This document shows positions 1 to 9,560 of a stretch of 64,000 nucleotides of DNA, piece after piece. Position 1 is the stretch's first letter, and every line of letters begins with the position of its first letter. Under the pieces are notes generated by a model, which saw only the letters and a program-made list of their open reading frames with translations, was not told where the DNA came from and did no database searches. Both the position numbers and the translations under genes were made by a program. The stretch comes from Pyropia yezoensis (Eukaryota > Rhodophyta > Bangiophyceae > Bangiales > Bangiaceae), in NCBI GenBank assembly GCA_009829735.1, contig CM020618.1:5888882-5952881 (forward strand), in the 5' to 3' direction.

Positions 1-850
1 CTGCTGCTGGCAACGCGGCGGGGGTGGCGGCCGCCGCCGCGGCCGCCGCGGCCATCCCCGCCCCGCACACACCGTGGGCGGTGCTGGCGGCCGCCGCCGC
101 CGCGGCAACCGACAGCGCGGGGTGTGCGGCCGCGGCAGCTGTGGCCGCGGCGGCCGACGCGGCCGAGGCCGCCGCCCGCCGCGCCGGCGACTGGCCCGCC
201 GTTGCGGCGGCGGCCGCCGCGGCGGGCCGCCCCGCCGCGGCGGCGGCGGCGGCGGCGGCTGCCGTCCGCGAGGCGCCCGCCGCGCCCCGGCCGTGGGCGG
301 CCGTCGCCGCCCTCCGCCGGGCGGCGGGGGACGGCTCGCCGGCGGCGGTGGCGTCGGAGCTGGAGGCGTGGGAGGAGGCGGACCGGCTGGGGGGTGGGGG
401 GGCGGCCGCCGCGGGCGTTGCCGACGCGGCGGGACGCCTGTGCGCGGCGTTGGTAGCGGCGGGGGAGGCGGTGGGGGGGGGGGGGCGGGGGAAGGGCGGG
501 GGGGGGATCCCGACGACGCGCTCCCGGGGGGGGAGGGGGGGGTTGCCGACCACCCCGCCGCGTACCGTGTGGCGGTGGCTGGCCGCGCCGCGGCGTTCCG
601 CGCGGGCGTCCCGTACTTGGATGGCGGGGGGGTGCTGGCGGCGGGGCCGGGGGTGGAGGGGGGGGTGGAGGGGGTGGGCGGCGCCGCCGCTGACGACGAT
701 GCCGACGCTGGCGGCGACGGCGGCGGGGGCGGGGGGGACGGTGCCGCCGCCACCCGCGACTGGCGGGCGGCCTGCCGGGCGGTACACTGGCGGCCGGGGT
801 GCGGGGAGGCGCGGCGGGCGTTTGTGGCGGCGGCCGCAGCTCGGGGTTAG
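1..850 (+). CDS. Ala-rich protein of unknown function, C-terminal part (5' end outside window)
   Basis: The third reading frame is open from the window edge and encodes an Ala-dominated helical protein with regularly placed Trp, Glu and Arg (for example DWPAVAAAAAAAG and PWAAVAALRRAAG). This resembles degenerate TPR/PPR-type helical repeats, but I cannot assign a family. After the G-rich stretch at about 470-545 the sensible reading moves to another frame, which contains AAFRAGVPYLDGG and TRDWRAACRAVHW and ends in TAG at 848-850. The shift coincides with G homopolymers, so a run-length error is as likely as a real frameshift. The start lies to the left of the window. Function unknown. Confidence 0.45.
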   Translation, partial: CCWQRGGGGGRRRGRRGHPRPAHTVGGAGGRRRRGNRQRGVCGRGSCGRGGRRGRGRRPPRRRLARRCGGGRRGGPPRRGGGGGGGCRPRGARRAPAVGGRRRPPPGGGGRLAGGGGVGAGGVGGGGPAGGWGGGRRGRCRRGGTPVRGVGSGGGGGGGGGAGEGRGGDPDDALPGGEGGVADHPAAYRVAVAGRAAAFRAGVPYLDGGGVLAAGPGVEGGVEGVGGAAADDDADAGGDGGGGGGDGAAATRDWRAACRAVHWRPGCGEARRAFVAAAAARG

Positions 851-1840
851 AGGGGAGTGGGCGAGGGGGGGGGGGCGATGTGGAGGGGGGGGTCGGCACT
901 GTCCAGCACCCGACTGTGTCCTTGTTGTCGGGCGACGATGGTGTTCGCAGGTGCTCCGTCGCGTCTGTACCTACGATTGGTCGGGCGCACGCATCTGCTC
1001 TGTCGTGTCCCTGTCGTCGGTTGGGGCGTACGATCCTTCCCTCACCCCGTCGTTGCCTGTTTTTTTTCGGTCGCTGCCTACGTACGGTATACCAGCCAGA
1101 GCCCGCAGCCCGCCCGCCCCCCGCGCTGCCCTCCCCTCTCCCTATCACTGGGGATTCCGGAAAGTTTTCACCCACGACCCCGACGCGCGGTACGCAGCAG
1201 CGTGACGCGGCGTCGCTGCCCTTCTCCCCCCCACCTCTTCCAATCAACGACGGCGGCGCATCATGTGCATGATGAGCGGCGGGACGTAAAGGGACGAGCA
1301 AGAGGGCGGAAAGAAACAGAGGAATTGCGAGGGAGCGGGCCACCGTTGGTCCTACCAGCGGGCAACGGAAAAGAGCACAGCCACGACACACCCCGGGCGC
1401 ATTCGGAGAGCCTCCCCTCCTCCCCCCGCCCCAGCGTGTACGGCAGGTGCACCGCGGCGACTGCCCACAGGAGCGCCCCCGCCGCACAGTCTTGCGGGCG
1501 CGTACTGAACTGTACAGTAGATAGCACGAGACTTTCGACGTCCAAGAGCGATGACCAGGAGAGACCTGCGGAAGTCATGAGATTGAGCACCATGAATGAA
1601 CACGTGGCTCTTCCACCTAATTAACTGTACTTCCTCAGCGATGCTGTATTCCACGCTGTATTCAAGTCGGGCGATGCGTCGAGTCGGGGGGGAGCGGCCG
1701 AGGACCCCAGGCCACGTGCCGGGCCCCGACGCGTTGCACTGCGATCGCCTTCTCCCGCCCAACCTCCCCCCCCCCCGTCTACGCCCCCTCCTTCTCGTCA
1801 GCGCCGGCGCCCGAGTCAATCGTCTGGTATAGCGCCCGCC
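851..1840. other. Intergenic region upstream of COX6B
   Basis: I see no supported gene here. Overlapping open frames on both strands look like compositional artefacts of GC-rich DNA. The one feature of note is a perfect 10-bp palindrome ACTGTACAGT at 1509-1518. The same TACTGTACAGTA-type word recurs in other intergenic regions of the window. Confidence 0.5.
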
Positions 1841-1917
1841 TCTCGTTTTCTTCCTTCTCGCCTCCTCCTGTTCTCCTCCGTCCTTGTCCCCCCTTCCGGC
1901 CGTGCGCGGCTACCACC
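1841..1917 (+). promoter_or_regulatory. Pyrimidine-rich leader of COX6B
   Basis: Almost continuous C/T (runs of CTTCC, CCTCC and TCCTT) immediately precedes the COX6B start, which sits in a good eukaryotic context (ACCACCATGG). A similar C/T tract precedes the gene at 24044. I read it as a promoter/5'UTR element; no TATA box is visible. Confidence 0.4.
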
Positions 1918-2556
1918 ATGGCGGAAGGCGCGGAGGTGGCGGTGACCGTCCGGACGTCCCCTGTGGACCGGCGGTTCCCGACCACCAACCAGACCAAGCA
2001 CTGCTGGGCCCGGTACCTCGAGTTTCATGCTTGTGCAGCGGCAAAGGATGCGAGCGATCCGGAGTGCGCCAAGTTCAAGCGGTGGTACCGATCGCTGTGC
2101 CCGGAGGAGTGGGTGCGTTTTTGCTCTTCTGCGTTTCCCCCTCCTGCCTGGTTCTCTTGCTTCCTGGGGTTGTGCGCTCTTGTTTTAGTGAGTGATGTGC
2201 TTGTAGTTGCGGGACGGTGTGGGCCCATGTGGTTGCTGGTGTGGTTGCATGTGGGACTGTTGTGGCGCATTTGTAGTGGGCGGTGGGATTGTGTACCTTT
2301 TCTTATTCACAAGCGTTTGGTGAGGTGCTGTTGGTGTGCACTTGCGTTCGGCTGCTTCTTTCGGGACGTGAACAAGAGCTCGGGATACTTACACCTCTTC
2401 CGATACATCCATCGTATGCTTTCCCTGGTCGTTCCTTGCTTGTCCCTCTTCGGTGTCTGCTTGTGCTGCGTCGCTCGGGGTGTGCGTCTCCTGTCTTCCC
2501 AGGTGGAGAAGTGGGATACGCTGCGCGAGGAGGGGCGCTTCCCGGGCCCAGAGTAA
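1918..2556 (+). CDS. COX6B: Cytochrome c oxidase subunit 6B (two exons)
   Basis: Small intermembrane-space subunit of mitochondrial complex IV, which sits at the dimer interface near the cytochrome c docking side. Exon 1 (1918-2112) carries the diagnostic twin-Cys motif. HCWARYLEFHAC gives CX9C and CAKFKRWYRSLC gives CX10C; these form the two disulfides of the helical hairpin after import through the MIA40 pathway. Exon 1 ends in PEEW. Exon 2 (2503-2556) continues with VEKWDTLREEGRFPGPE and a TAA stop, which matches the usual W-(V/I)-x-KWD-E-R-x-x-G-x-F-P-G ending of the family. The joined protein is 82 aa, a normal length. The start ATG lies in ACCACCATGG. This is the most secure gene in the window. 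Confidence 0.93.
   Translation: MAEGAEVAVTVRTSPVDRRFPTTNQTKHCWARYLEFHACAAAKDASDPECAKFKRWYRSLCPEEWVRFCSSAFPPPAWFSCFLGLCALVLVSDVLVVAGRCGPMWLLVWLHVGLLWRICSGRWDCVPFLIHKRLVRCCWCALAFGCFFRDVNKSSGYLHLFRYIHRMLSLVVPCLSLFGVCLCCVARGVRLLSSQVEKWDTLREEGRFPGPE
2113..2502 (+). other. Spliceosomal intron of COX6B
   Basis: A phase-0 intron of 390 bp runs from GTGCGT to TCTTCCCAG. Removing it joins PEEW to VEKWD and restores the conserved COX6B C-terminus, so the boundaries are supported by homology. The intron is T-rich compared with the exons and is the only confident intron I can place. Confidence 0.9.
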
Positions 2557-3125
2557 GGTCCTTTAGCAGACGTGGATTGATCGAGGCCGTGAGCTACGGC
2601 ACGCGTCGAAGAAAAGGTGATGGGGGTACCAGCACCTGTCCCTTTTTTTTTCTTTCTTTGCCCGTTTCCGACCCTCGGCCCCCGGCAGCACTCGCCCGTC
2701 CTCCCTTCACCGAAGGTCCGCATCAACGAGGTGAGCATGGCGTGCGACAGCTATACCCGACCCGCGTTGAGACTAGCCCTAGCTAGAGTTCTGTCTCATT
2801 TAGTTAGGCACGCGGCCGAGGTCCATCTTAACTGGCGCGCATCTTCGAAATCACGGACGCCACTAAGGAAAAGAACAACTGCAGGGAAGAGAGCAGCTCA
2901 CGGACTGTCTCATGACTCTGCTCTTCAGGGTCATCTTCCACCGCGTCAAGGCTGTTGGGTCCAGTTTTTGAGGGCTTCCAAGACTTCTCTGGGGTCTCAC
3001 GGAGACTGGGAGAGAGTTGTCGGCGACTCCTTCGCGCGAGACGGTTGCACTTGGATGCGTTATTAATACCAGTTGAGTCACAAGAGACGGACCACAGAAA
3101 GAGTGCACGAGTCGATTTCTAGTCA
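2557..3125. other. Downstream of COX6B, no gene seen
   Basis: Sequence of mixed composition with no recognisable coding region. It should contain the COX6B 3'UTR, but I could not pin down a polyadenylation signal. Confidence 0.4.
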
Positions 3126-3588
3126 GAGGTGTGATTTAAATCATTTTCCCAGTAGGATGAGTGTGATTAAAATCAACCCATGAATTTGAATCATATGGGG
3201 CGACTTTTTTTTTGAATCAAGTCGTTGCCCCGCAATTATAATTGTAAGAAGAAGATTTTTATTGCCTGCAGTACCTGGTCACTCGACTAGCACGACTCCA
3301 GAGCACGCCTGAAGATCGACTTGCGTCTCTCTACACGTCAGCCTCAGACAGAAGACGACTAACCTGCGCTGCGACGAGCACTTGCTCGCGGGCCGCCCAC
3401 GCTTCCACAACACAGGGGCTGCAGGCCCGCCAGCTGAGAAAGAACCCTTGGGAGGCGTGTTATCCCCCATGGCAAAAAGTATTGCATTTCCGGGCACAGG
3501 GAATGTGATTTGAATCAGAACGCCCTCGACTGTAATGATTTAAATAAGTAGCATCAAGGTGATTTAAACCACATTAAAATCACCTTAT
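3126..3588. repeat. AT-rich element with repeated GATTTAAATC-type words (possible MITE)
   Basis: An island of low GC in very GC-rich DNA. Variants of the palindromic word TGATTTAAATCA recur at about 3131, 3162, 3506, 3534 and 3560. The left edge (GGTGTGATTTAAA) and the right edge (TTAAAATCACCTT, read on the other strand) form a rough terminal inverted repeat of about 13 bp. I found no convincing target-site duplication. A small non-autonomous DNA transposon is the likeliest reading. Confidence 0.35.
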
Positions 3589-4425
3589 ATCTGTTTTCTA
3601 GGATGTGGGAACGTGAAGCGTGGGCCTGTGCATAGATAGCCACTCTGAGAATCGCAGCGTGCTCTTCCTTTGCGCACTCTTCGCTCTCGCACGGGGGTTT
3701 TCCGAGACTCATTCTGATTTTTCTGATAGCCGCAGCACACCTGAGAGTGCGAAGAACCTGTCTCCAGCGAGGAGCTGCAAGCGTACCGCCGGGAAAAATG
3801 TTCATATTCCAGATTTCTGTGTTCTGTTCTGGGGGACCGAGACTGACTCTCTCAGACGGCTCTCCAGCCAATCTGATACGCCACTGGGACCGACTCCTGG
3901 GCCGATGTGCCCCCACAGGCTGGAATCGTCTCTACTTTGATTCACATCTCCGGGGAAACAAGTGGCTCTGCCAATATCTCCCGGTAGAGTGCTCCTGACA
4001 GTGAAAAGAACCATTCTTCTGAGAAGAAATAGTGAGAAACAGTAGTGGTCCTTTCTGGCCCGGCATACGACCACATGACGGGGCTGTCAAGCAGCTAATA
4101 CCTCTATTCAGCCAGTGCGGTACCCGTATTTCTCAGAAAATGACACTTTGTTTTAGTCTCAGGCCACCAGGACATAATTTAGCAAGCAGCAAGACGTGAC
4201 GCCTGACGATAGAACACTAATTTATCTTTGGCTCTTACTTTATCTGGGTTGTGCACCACCACTGAATCGAGCTCCTCGAACGCAAGAAAAAGAGCTGTTT
4301 TTTTTCTAAGTGAATTGAATCTAACAAACGTTCTCGATGGTAAGCTGGTTATGACACTTTTGGTGAACCGTAAACGTGTGCAAACGCTTTAGACAGAAGG
4401 TATGGGGCTACTCATACGGCCCGTA
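3589..4425. other. Gene-free, moderate-GC stretch
   Basis: Only short overlapping open frames with no recognisable product. Composition is clearly lower in GC than the coding parts of the window. No clear repeats beyond the neighbouring element. Confidence 0.4.
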
Positions 4426-4639
4426 TACCATGCACGACCAACGAACATTTTTTGAATCTTGAATCTTGATATCCGCCTTGATACCCCATATGGTACAGCG
4501 TATCCGTCACTGATTGGCACATTCACGTTGAAATATTACTAATTTGCATACAAATATACTGCATGTAGTTAATATTGTTTCTCGGAGTTGAAAGTGACGT
4601 GGCGGTCGGAGACATACCTGGAGCAATAGAAAGCTCCTT

Positions 4640-5316
4640 GAGAAGCACTTTGGGCAGCTGCCAGCCGGCGGCAGCGGCAGCCCCGGTCTGGGAGAAGCCC
4701 GCTGACGGTCACGGTGGCGGCGGCGGCCGCGGTGGTACCAGCGGCGGCGGCCGCCGCGGCGGGACCGGCGGCGATAGCGACGGAGGCGGCAGCAGCGGCG
4801 GCGGCGGCGGCGGCGGCGGCAGCGGTGGCAGCGCCGGGCGGGGAGCCGCCAGCTGGAGTAGCTGGCGGCGGCGGTGTTGGGGCAGCGGCCAGCAAATGGC
4901 CAGCCGACGGCGGCGGCAGCGGCAGGGTGCAGGCAGGGACGAGCCGGCGGAGGCAGCCGCGCCAGTGGCGGCGGCACCGGCGCCGGCGCCGGCGCCGGCG
5001 CCGGGCGAACAGAGACTGGCCCGCGGTGGCGGTGTCCGCGGCGGTGGCGGTGTCCGCGGCGGCGGCGACGGCGGCGGCGGCGGCTGCGGCGGTAGCGGCG
5101 GCAGCGGCGACGGCGGCAGCGGCGGCGGCAGTAGCGGTAGGCGGGAAGCGGCCAGCTGGCGGGGCTGGCGGCGGCGGCCGCGGCGGCGACGGGCAGGCTG
5201 CGGCCAGCCGACGGCCAGCCGGCGGCGGTGGTTGTGGTGGAGGCTGGACAGGGACCAGCAGGCGGCGGCGGTCGCGGCGATAGCCGCGCCGCTGCTGCTG
5301 CCGCTAGCAAGCAAGA

Positions 5317-5352
<36 letters not shown>

Positions 5353-5580
5353 AGCGGCGGCGGCGGTGGCGGCAAGCGGGCGGGCAGCAGCTGGGGGGGC
5401 CTGGCCAGCTTGCTGCAGTGCTGGCGGCGGCCGGCCGGGAGCGGTTGCGGCGGAGGGGCGGCTGCCAGCCGGGGGCGGCAGCGGCCGGGGGCCCGTCGCC
5501 AGCCGGCAGCGGCGGTGGCGGCAGCGGCGGCCTGCGGCGGCTAGTTAGTGGCCTCGGCGGCAGCGGGGGTGGCAGCGCCG
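4640..5580. repeat. GGC/GCN trinucleotide-rich low-complexity tract
   Basis: About 940 bp made almost entirely of GGC, GCG and CAG triplets, with interspersed GCCAGC words. All six frames are open and read as Ala, Arg or Gly runs, which is expected from composition alone. I therefore do not call a gene here. Confidence 0.7.
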
Positions 5581-5871
5581 ATTCGGTGGGCGTCAGGGGT
5601 CACGTCAGTGGTGACAGAGTAGGGAACAGTAGGGGACAATGGTCGACTTGGTGGCGACAGGGTAGGGGTCAGGTGTGTATACAATTGTGTGATGCCTCCC
5701 GAGTTGCTCAGGCAATTACAACATCGGAGGCTTAAGGCCTTCAACTGCATCTCTACAGTTGCAAAAGGCAACAAATCGGCTGGACAAAGCCGTCGACACG
5801 AAAAAATATTCTCAACCGACATGGCACCCGCCCCAGTGCGTGCTAAGCACCGCAATCCATTGGCGAGAGAT

Positions 5872-5928
5872 GGGCGGCTCCTGGCCTGTCGTTAGAGGTG
5901 GTCACTAACGACAGGCCAGCAGCCGCCC
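5872..5928. repeat. Long hairpin (24-bp arms)
   Basis: Arms 5872-5895 and 5905-5928 are complementary over 24 bp with one mismatch. The inner 15 bp (CTGGCCTGTCGTTAG and its complement) match perfectly around a 9-nt loop. No coding region flanks it closely. It could be a folded RNA, an excision scar or a palindromic element end. Confidence 0.6.
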
Positions 5929-6048
5929 GTGGTGGGCGAGGCCCGACTAGGATACCCAATGAGATAATTGGGTTACTAGAATTATCCGGCATCGTTGGTC
6001 GTGCATGGTACATGGGCCACTCATACAGGTCAATGTCCGACTATATGC

Positions 6049-6086
6049 GCTCCACTCATATGGCACCCTGCCATATAAGTGGGAGC
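6049..6086. repeat. Imperfect hairpin
   Basis: GCTCCACTCATATGGCA (6049-6065) pairs with 6069-6086 around a 3-nt loop, with one mismatch and one bulge. It lies next to the right copy of the 19-bp inverted repeat and may be part of the same element end. Confidence 0.4.
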
Positions 6087-7875
6087 TCCGGATCTCATAT
6101 CTGGCGATGAGAGGTCCCACGGCGCGTGCGATAGGCGGTTCGCTTCACAGGAAGCACCTTATTGGTTGATGTCTTGAAAGGCAGGAAGCAGCTGTCAAAT
6201 GTCTTGCACAGGAGAGGGGGCTACAAAGTGCGCAAGGGTGCCATACAAGTGAACATGGACTGTACCAAGCAACTCGAAACCCTTCTGCAGAGCCACCTCG
6301 GTGGGAGTGCAGCGCAAGTCTGCACATGGCGCGCCGGCCACGGTCCTCAGTAGGCAGCTTTTCGACAGAGCGACGCCAGACAGCTCTGATGACATTCATC
6401 TGCGAATCTGATCCGGGATCAGCCGACTTTACAATGCAAGTTCTTCAAAGCAGGCAGTCTCGGTTCGACCGAGCTCGAGTAAATTTAGTGTTGTATCGTC
6501 ATGCGTCACATATCGTGTGCCTGCTGTATGTGAGATGAACCTTTGGTGTCTATTCAACCGCAGTTGAAGATTCCCAAGTCCGCATCTGAGGCTCGGATGC
6601 CATCCACATCGAAAATCCAGATTCAGCCGGCCAATAGAATCTGACCTCTCTCTTAACGTGGATACCTGGTGACGAGCTCTCGACCGATCTTAGCCGCACC
6701 TGTGAACGGCGGCCCGCAGCGCAGCAAGTTCTTGGGGCATCAGCCCATAGAATCCTTGGGATAACACTTTCACCAGGTTTCGATTAGTCGCCTCCCGTCA
6801 CCGTCTCGCCACCTAGAGGCTACCCACATCTGTCTGCCCCCGCACCTGCCCCCTCTCTCACACTGTTCTTTTGGTCCATTCTCGCGCTCTACATCCACTG
6901 GCACCCCAGTCGCCCCCCGCATGACGCATGCAGGGAGGCCCCCTGTATCCCGCCACACCTCCCAGAGCGTGCGCTAGCACGTCCACAAGCGCCACCGCCG
7001 CCATGCCGGCCGCATCGAAGCTCTTGCTGCCTGCTGCACACGGCCGCCCACGCTCCCGCATCGGCCCCTGCCGCACACGATGAAGCCTGAACTGCCGCTT
7101 TCCGTACCGCCCTAGTACTCCTTCAGATTGGTTTCATTGAGTGCAGCGGGCACACCCACGGCCCCGCTCCCCACAAAGCCTCACATATTTTTACATTAAA
7201 AAGCACCCCCCCCCCTCCCCGCGCCTTCACTTTTCTCTCGTCGTTCGCCTCAAGCGATGGAGAGCTGCGCGGGGAAGCCGCACTTTGACGCCGTCATCAA
7301 ACCTCATTCATAAGATGGCACCCCCTCCTCACCCCCTTGGCGTTCGCTCTCCACCTTTGTATGTCTCACCCAAAGTGCTCCTGAAAATCCAAAACCGTGA
7401 CTCATACACACCGCTCTCTCCACCCCATGCTAACAGACACGTGGCGAGTGCAAAAACTTCAAATATTTTGACACTCTCCAGATAGCACAAGAAGCTCTAT
7501 CCAATATTCAAAGCGTCACCAATCAAAATACTAATCTTGTTTGTGCATGGCAGCCAAGCCTCCGATGAATCCATGATCCTCAGTAGCGCCCCCGATTCCG
7601 GCCATGCTTCCCAGAGGACTGCAGCCATCTGATTGGGTGTCCCATCGTTCTCTGCCCTCACCAACCCGAGCAGCCGTAGGGGACATCGCCTTTCGCAACA
7701 ATGGATGAAAATACCGCGCTGAGTTCAGTTCTGTCTTCAGAATGAGCACGTGATGTCGGAGAGTATGAAAAAGAGGCATTGACGACCCGAATTCCGTTTT
7801 AAAAAAAGAAGCCTGGAATTTGGTCAGTGATAATGGACCCTGGATCTTGGTCGGAAACGCGGTTAGCTACGGGCC
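6087..7875. other. Gene-free region
   Basis: Many short open frames on both strands but none with recognisable features, good start context or domain signal. I see no tandem repeats here. Confidence 0.4.
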
Positions 7876-9560
7876 ATGGCGCTGAATGTTCCAGTGTACA
7901 ACTACCGATACCTTCTGCGCAAGCCTGTGTTACTGGGCTTGTATAAAAATAAACTTCTTGGGTTCGCATCAACCAATACCAAGTTCCATGCGCATCGTGG
8001 GAGCAGCAGCAATATTAACCTCCATGCCATGCGCGAGTCGCAATCCTGCGCGTACATATTACCTTCCGGTCTGCCAGGCACTCGCGCACGCCTCGCTGAT
8101 GTGGGACCAGTGTTTGTGAAGCTTCTGCACGTGAGAGTGGCGCGGAACTACTTGTGACGCTTCCACATGTCAGCTTCGCGTCTGACTTGGATACTGCGTA
8201 TGTCGGTAAAGTTCGCATTGCTTGACAACCAATACCTGCTGGATGAAACCTTGTTACTTTGGCTTGCAATGAAATTTTCACGTTGTTCCACAACAGCCAA
8301 TACCATGTTCCTTGCGCATAGTTGGCGCTGCAGAAATATTCACTTGGGAGCAATGTTTGTACAAACGCGTTAAAAAAACGCGCAATCTCTCGCACTGGTT
8401 CAGCCAAACATGTGCGACGACAGCTTTCGAGGGTCTGCATTGAAAATTTTCTCCGCCTTGCTCGACATCTACGGCGTGCATGCTGACCAATGAAACGCTC
8501 CACCCAGCAAACAGCAGCGCCACCGCTGTTGCCATTGGTTGACAAAACACCGACTGTTGCTGTCTTTTCGGTCATCCTGGAAGAGATTCTTTGGTCTCAT
8601 CCCAGGCCCTTGAACAGAAAAGGAAATTCTGCTCGAGGTGTTCATTTTTGTGCTCGAGCAGGGCAAGAATTTGCACAACGAAGCAAGAGATCTTGCCAAA
8701 ATCTAGCTTGTATCTTGACAGGGGAAAAGCAGTGCTGCGCAGGTTTTCTAGGCACTCGCGCACGTCTTTTTTATGTGGGAGCCACGGATGGCACCAATAA
8801 AGTTCCTGAATCAACTTAATACAATTAATCATAGCTTATTCACATAATAATCAGTTGGCACTTTTGCGTTTTTTTCTTAACAACCAATGCCTGCTGGATG
8901 ACTCCTTATTATCCACTTGGCATGCATTGAAAGTTTCGTGTTTTTCCACAATAGCCAATACCATGCTCCATGCTCAGACTTGGAGGAGCAGAAGTGTTCA
9001 ATGGCGTGATCCGCCGTCACGCAGGCCTGAAAGTTGCGTGCTGCACAATCATGTGGGCATGGTTGACGAAGTAGATGTTGATTCACAGCGCACTAGTGAC
9101 CCGCCGTTTGTTGCCAACACGCGACTGGCACACACACAAATGTTGCTTGGTTGCTGTTCGAGTCCGAACAAGCCAAAACTAGGAGATCAGCAGCCCTTCA
9201 GAGCTGACACTCTTCCGGGCCCCGTGTGTCGTATGTCTGGATTCTCCACGATCAGCTTTGATCTCGGTCTCACTTTTGCACAGAAGAACTGGAGCACGTT
9301 TCTGAAGCAGTACGCAAACATTCGAAGTTATCGAAGCACCCGTCTTGGCCATATCTACCAGGAGTCAAGCGTACTCCTAACAAGCGCAGTTGCGCGTAGT
9401 TCGCAAGTTTATAGACGTGGTTGCTCACGTTCTCATCGATCTGAGAGCACTACGCTTGTCCTCCGACGGCGAGGAGGATTGTAATCTTGAACCACGGATG
9501 GCATCAATGAAATGTAGTCGTCAAATTATATTGATACAATGATGAATTAATTGTATTAAT
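7876..9560. repeat. Three degenerate copies of a ~0.7-kb repeat
   Basis: Blocks recur in the same order: a CAACCAATRCCTGCTGGATGA word at about 8226 and 8880, a CCAATACCA(T/A)G word at about 7974, 8299 and 8956, and AGGCACTCGCGCACG at 8076 and 8750 (674 bp apart). A CCACGGATGGCA(C/T)CAAT word lies at about 8782 and 9492 (710 bp apart), followed by an AT-rich tail. Copies start near 7876, 8200 and 8865. I see no coding potential. It is probably an old dispersed or satellite repeat. Confidence 0.55.

Larger units (their letters stand above)
4426..6010. repeat. Segment bounded by exact 19-bp inverted repeats
   Basis: The 19-mer at 4426-4444 (TACCATGCACGACCAACGA) occurs as its exact reverse complement at 5992-6010, about 1.58 kb apart. 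The flanks also resemble each other, because both sides carry an ACTCATAC word. The segment between holds the GGC-rich tract and a strong hairpin but no recognisable gene. It could be the remains of a DNA transposon that picked up or expanded GC-rich sequence. Confidence 0.4.

Noticed and set aside
4507-5548. Long open frames on both strands in the GGC tract
   Set aside because: All six frames are open and read as Ala, Arg or Gly runs. This follows from triplet composition, with no domain or start signal.
6440-6480. Possible tRNA gene (GGTTCGACC word)
   Set aside because: The B-box-like word is not accompanied by an acceptor stem or A-box at the right distance.
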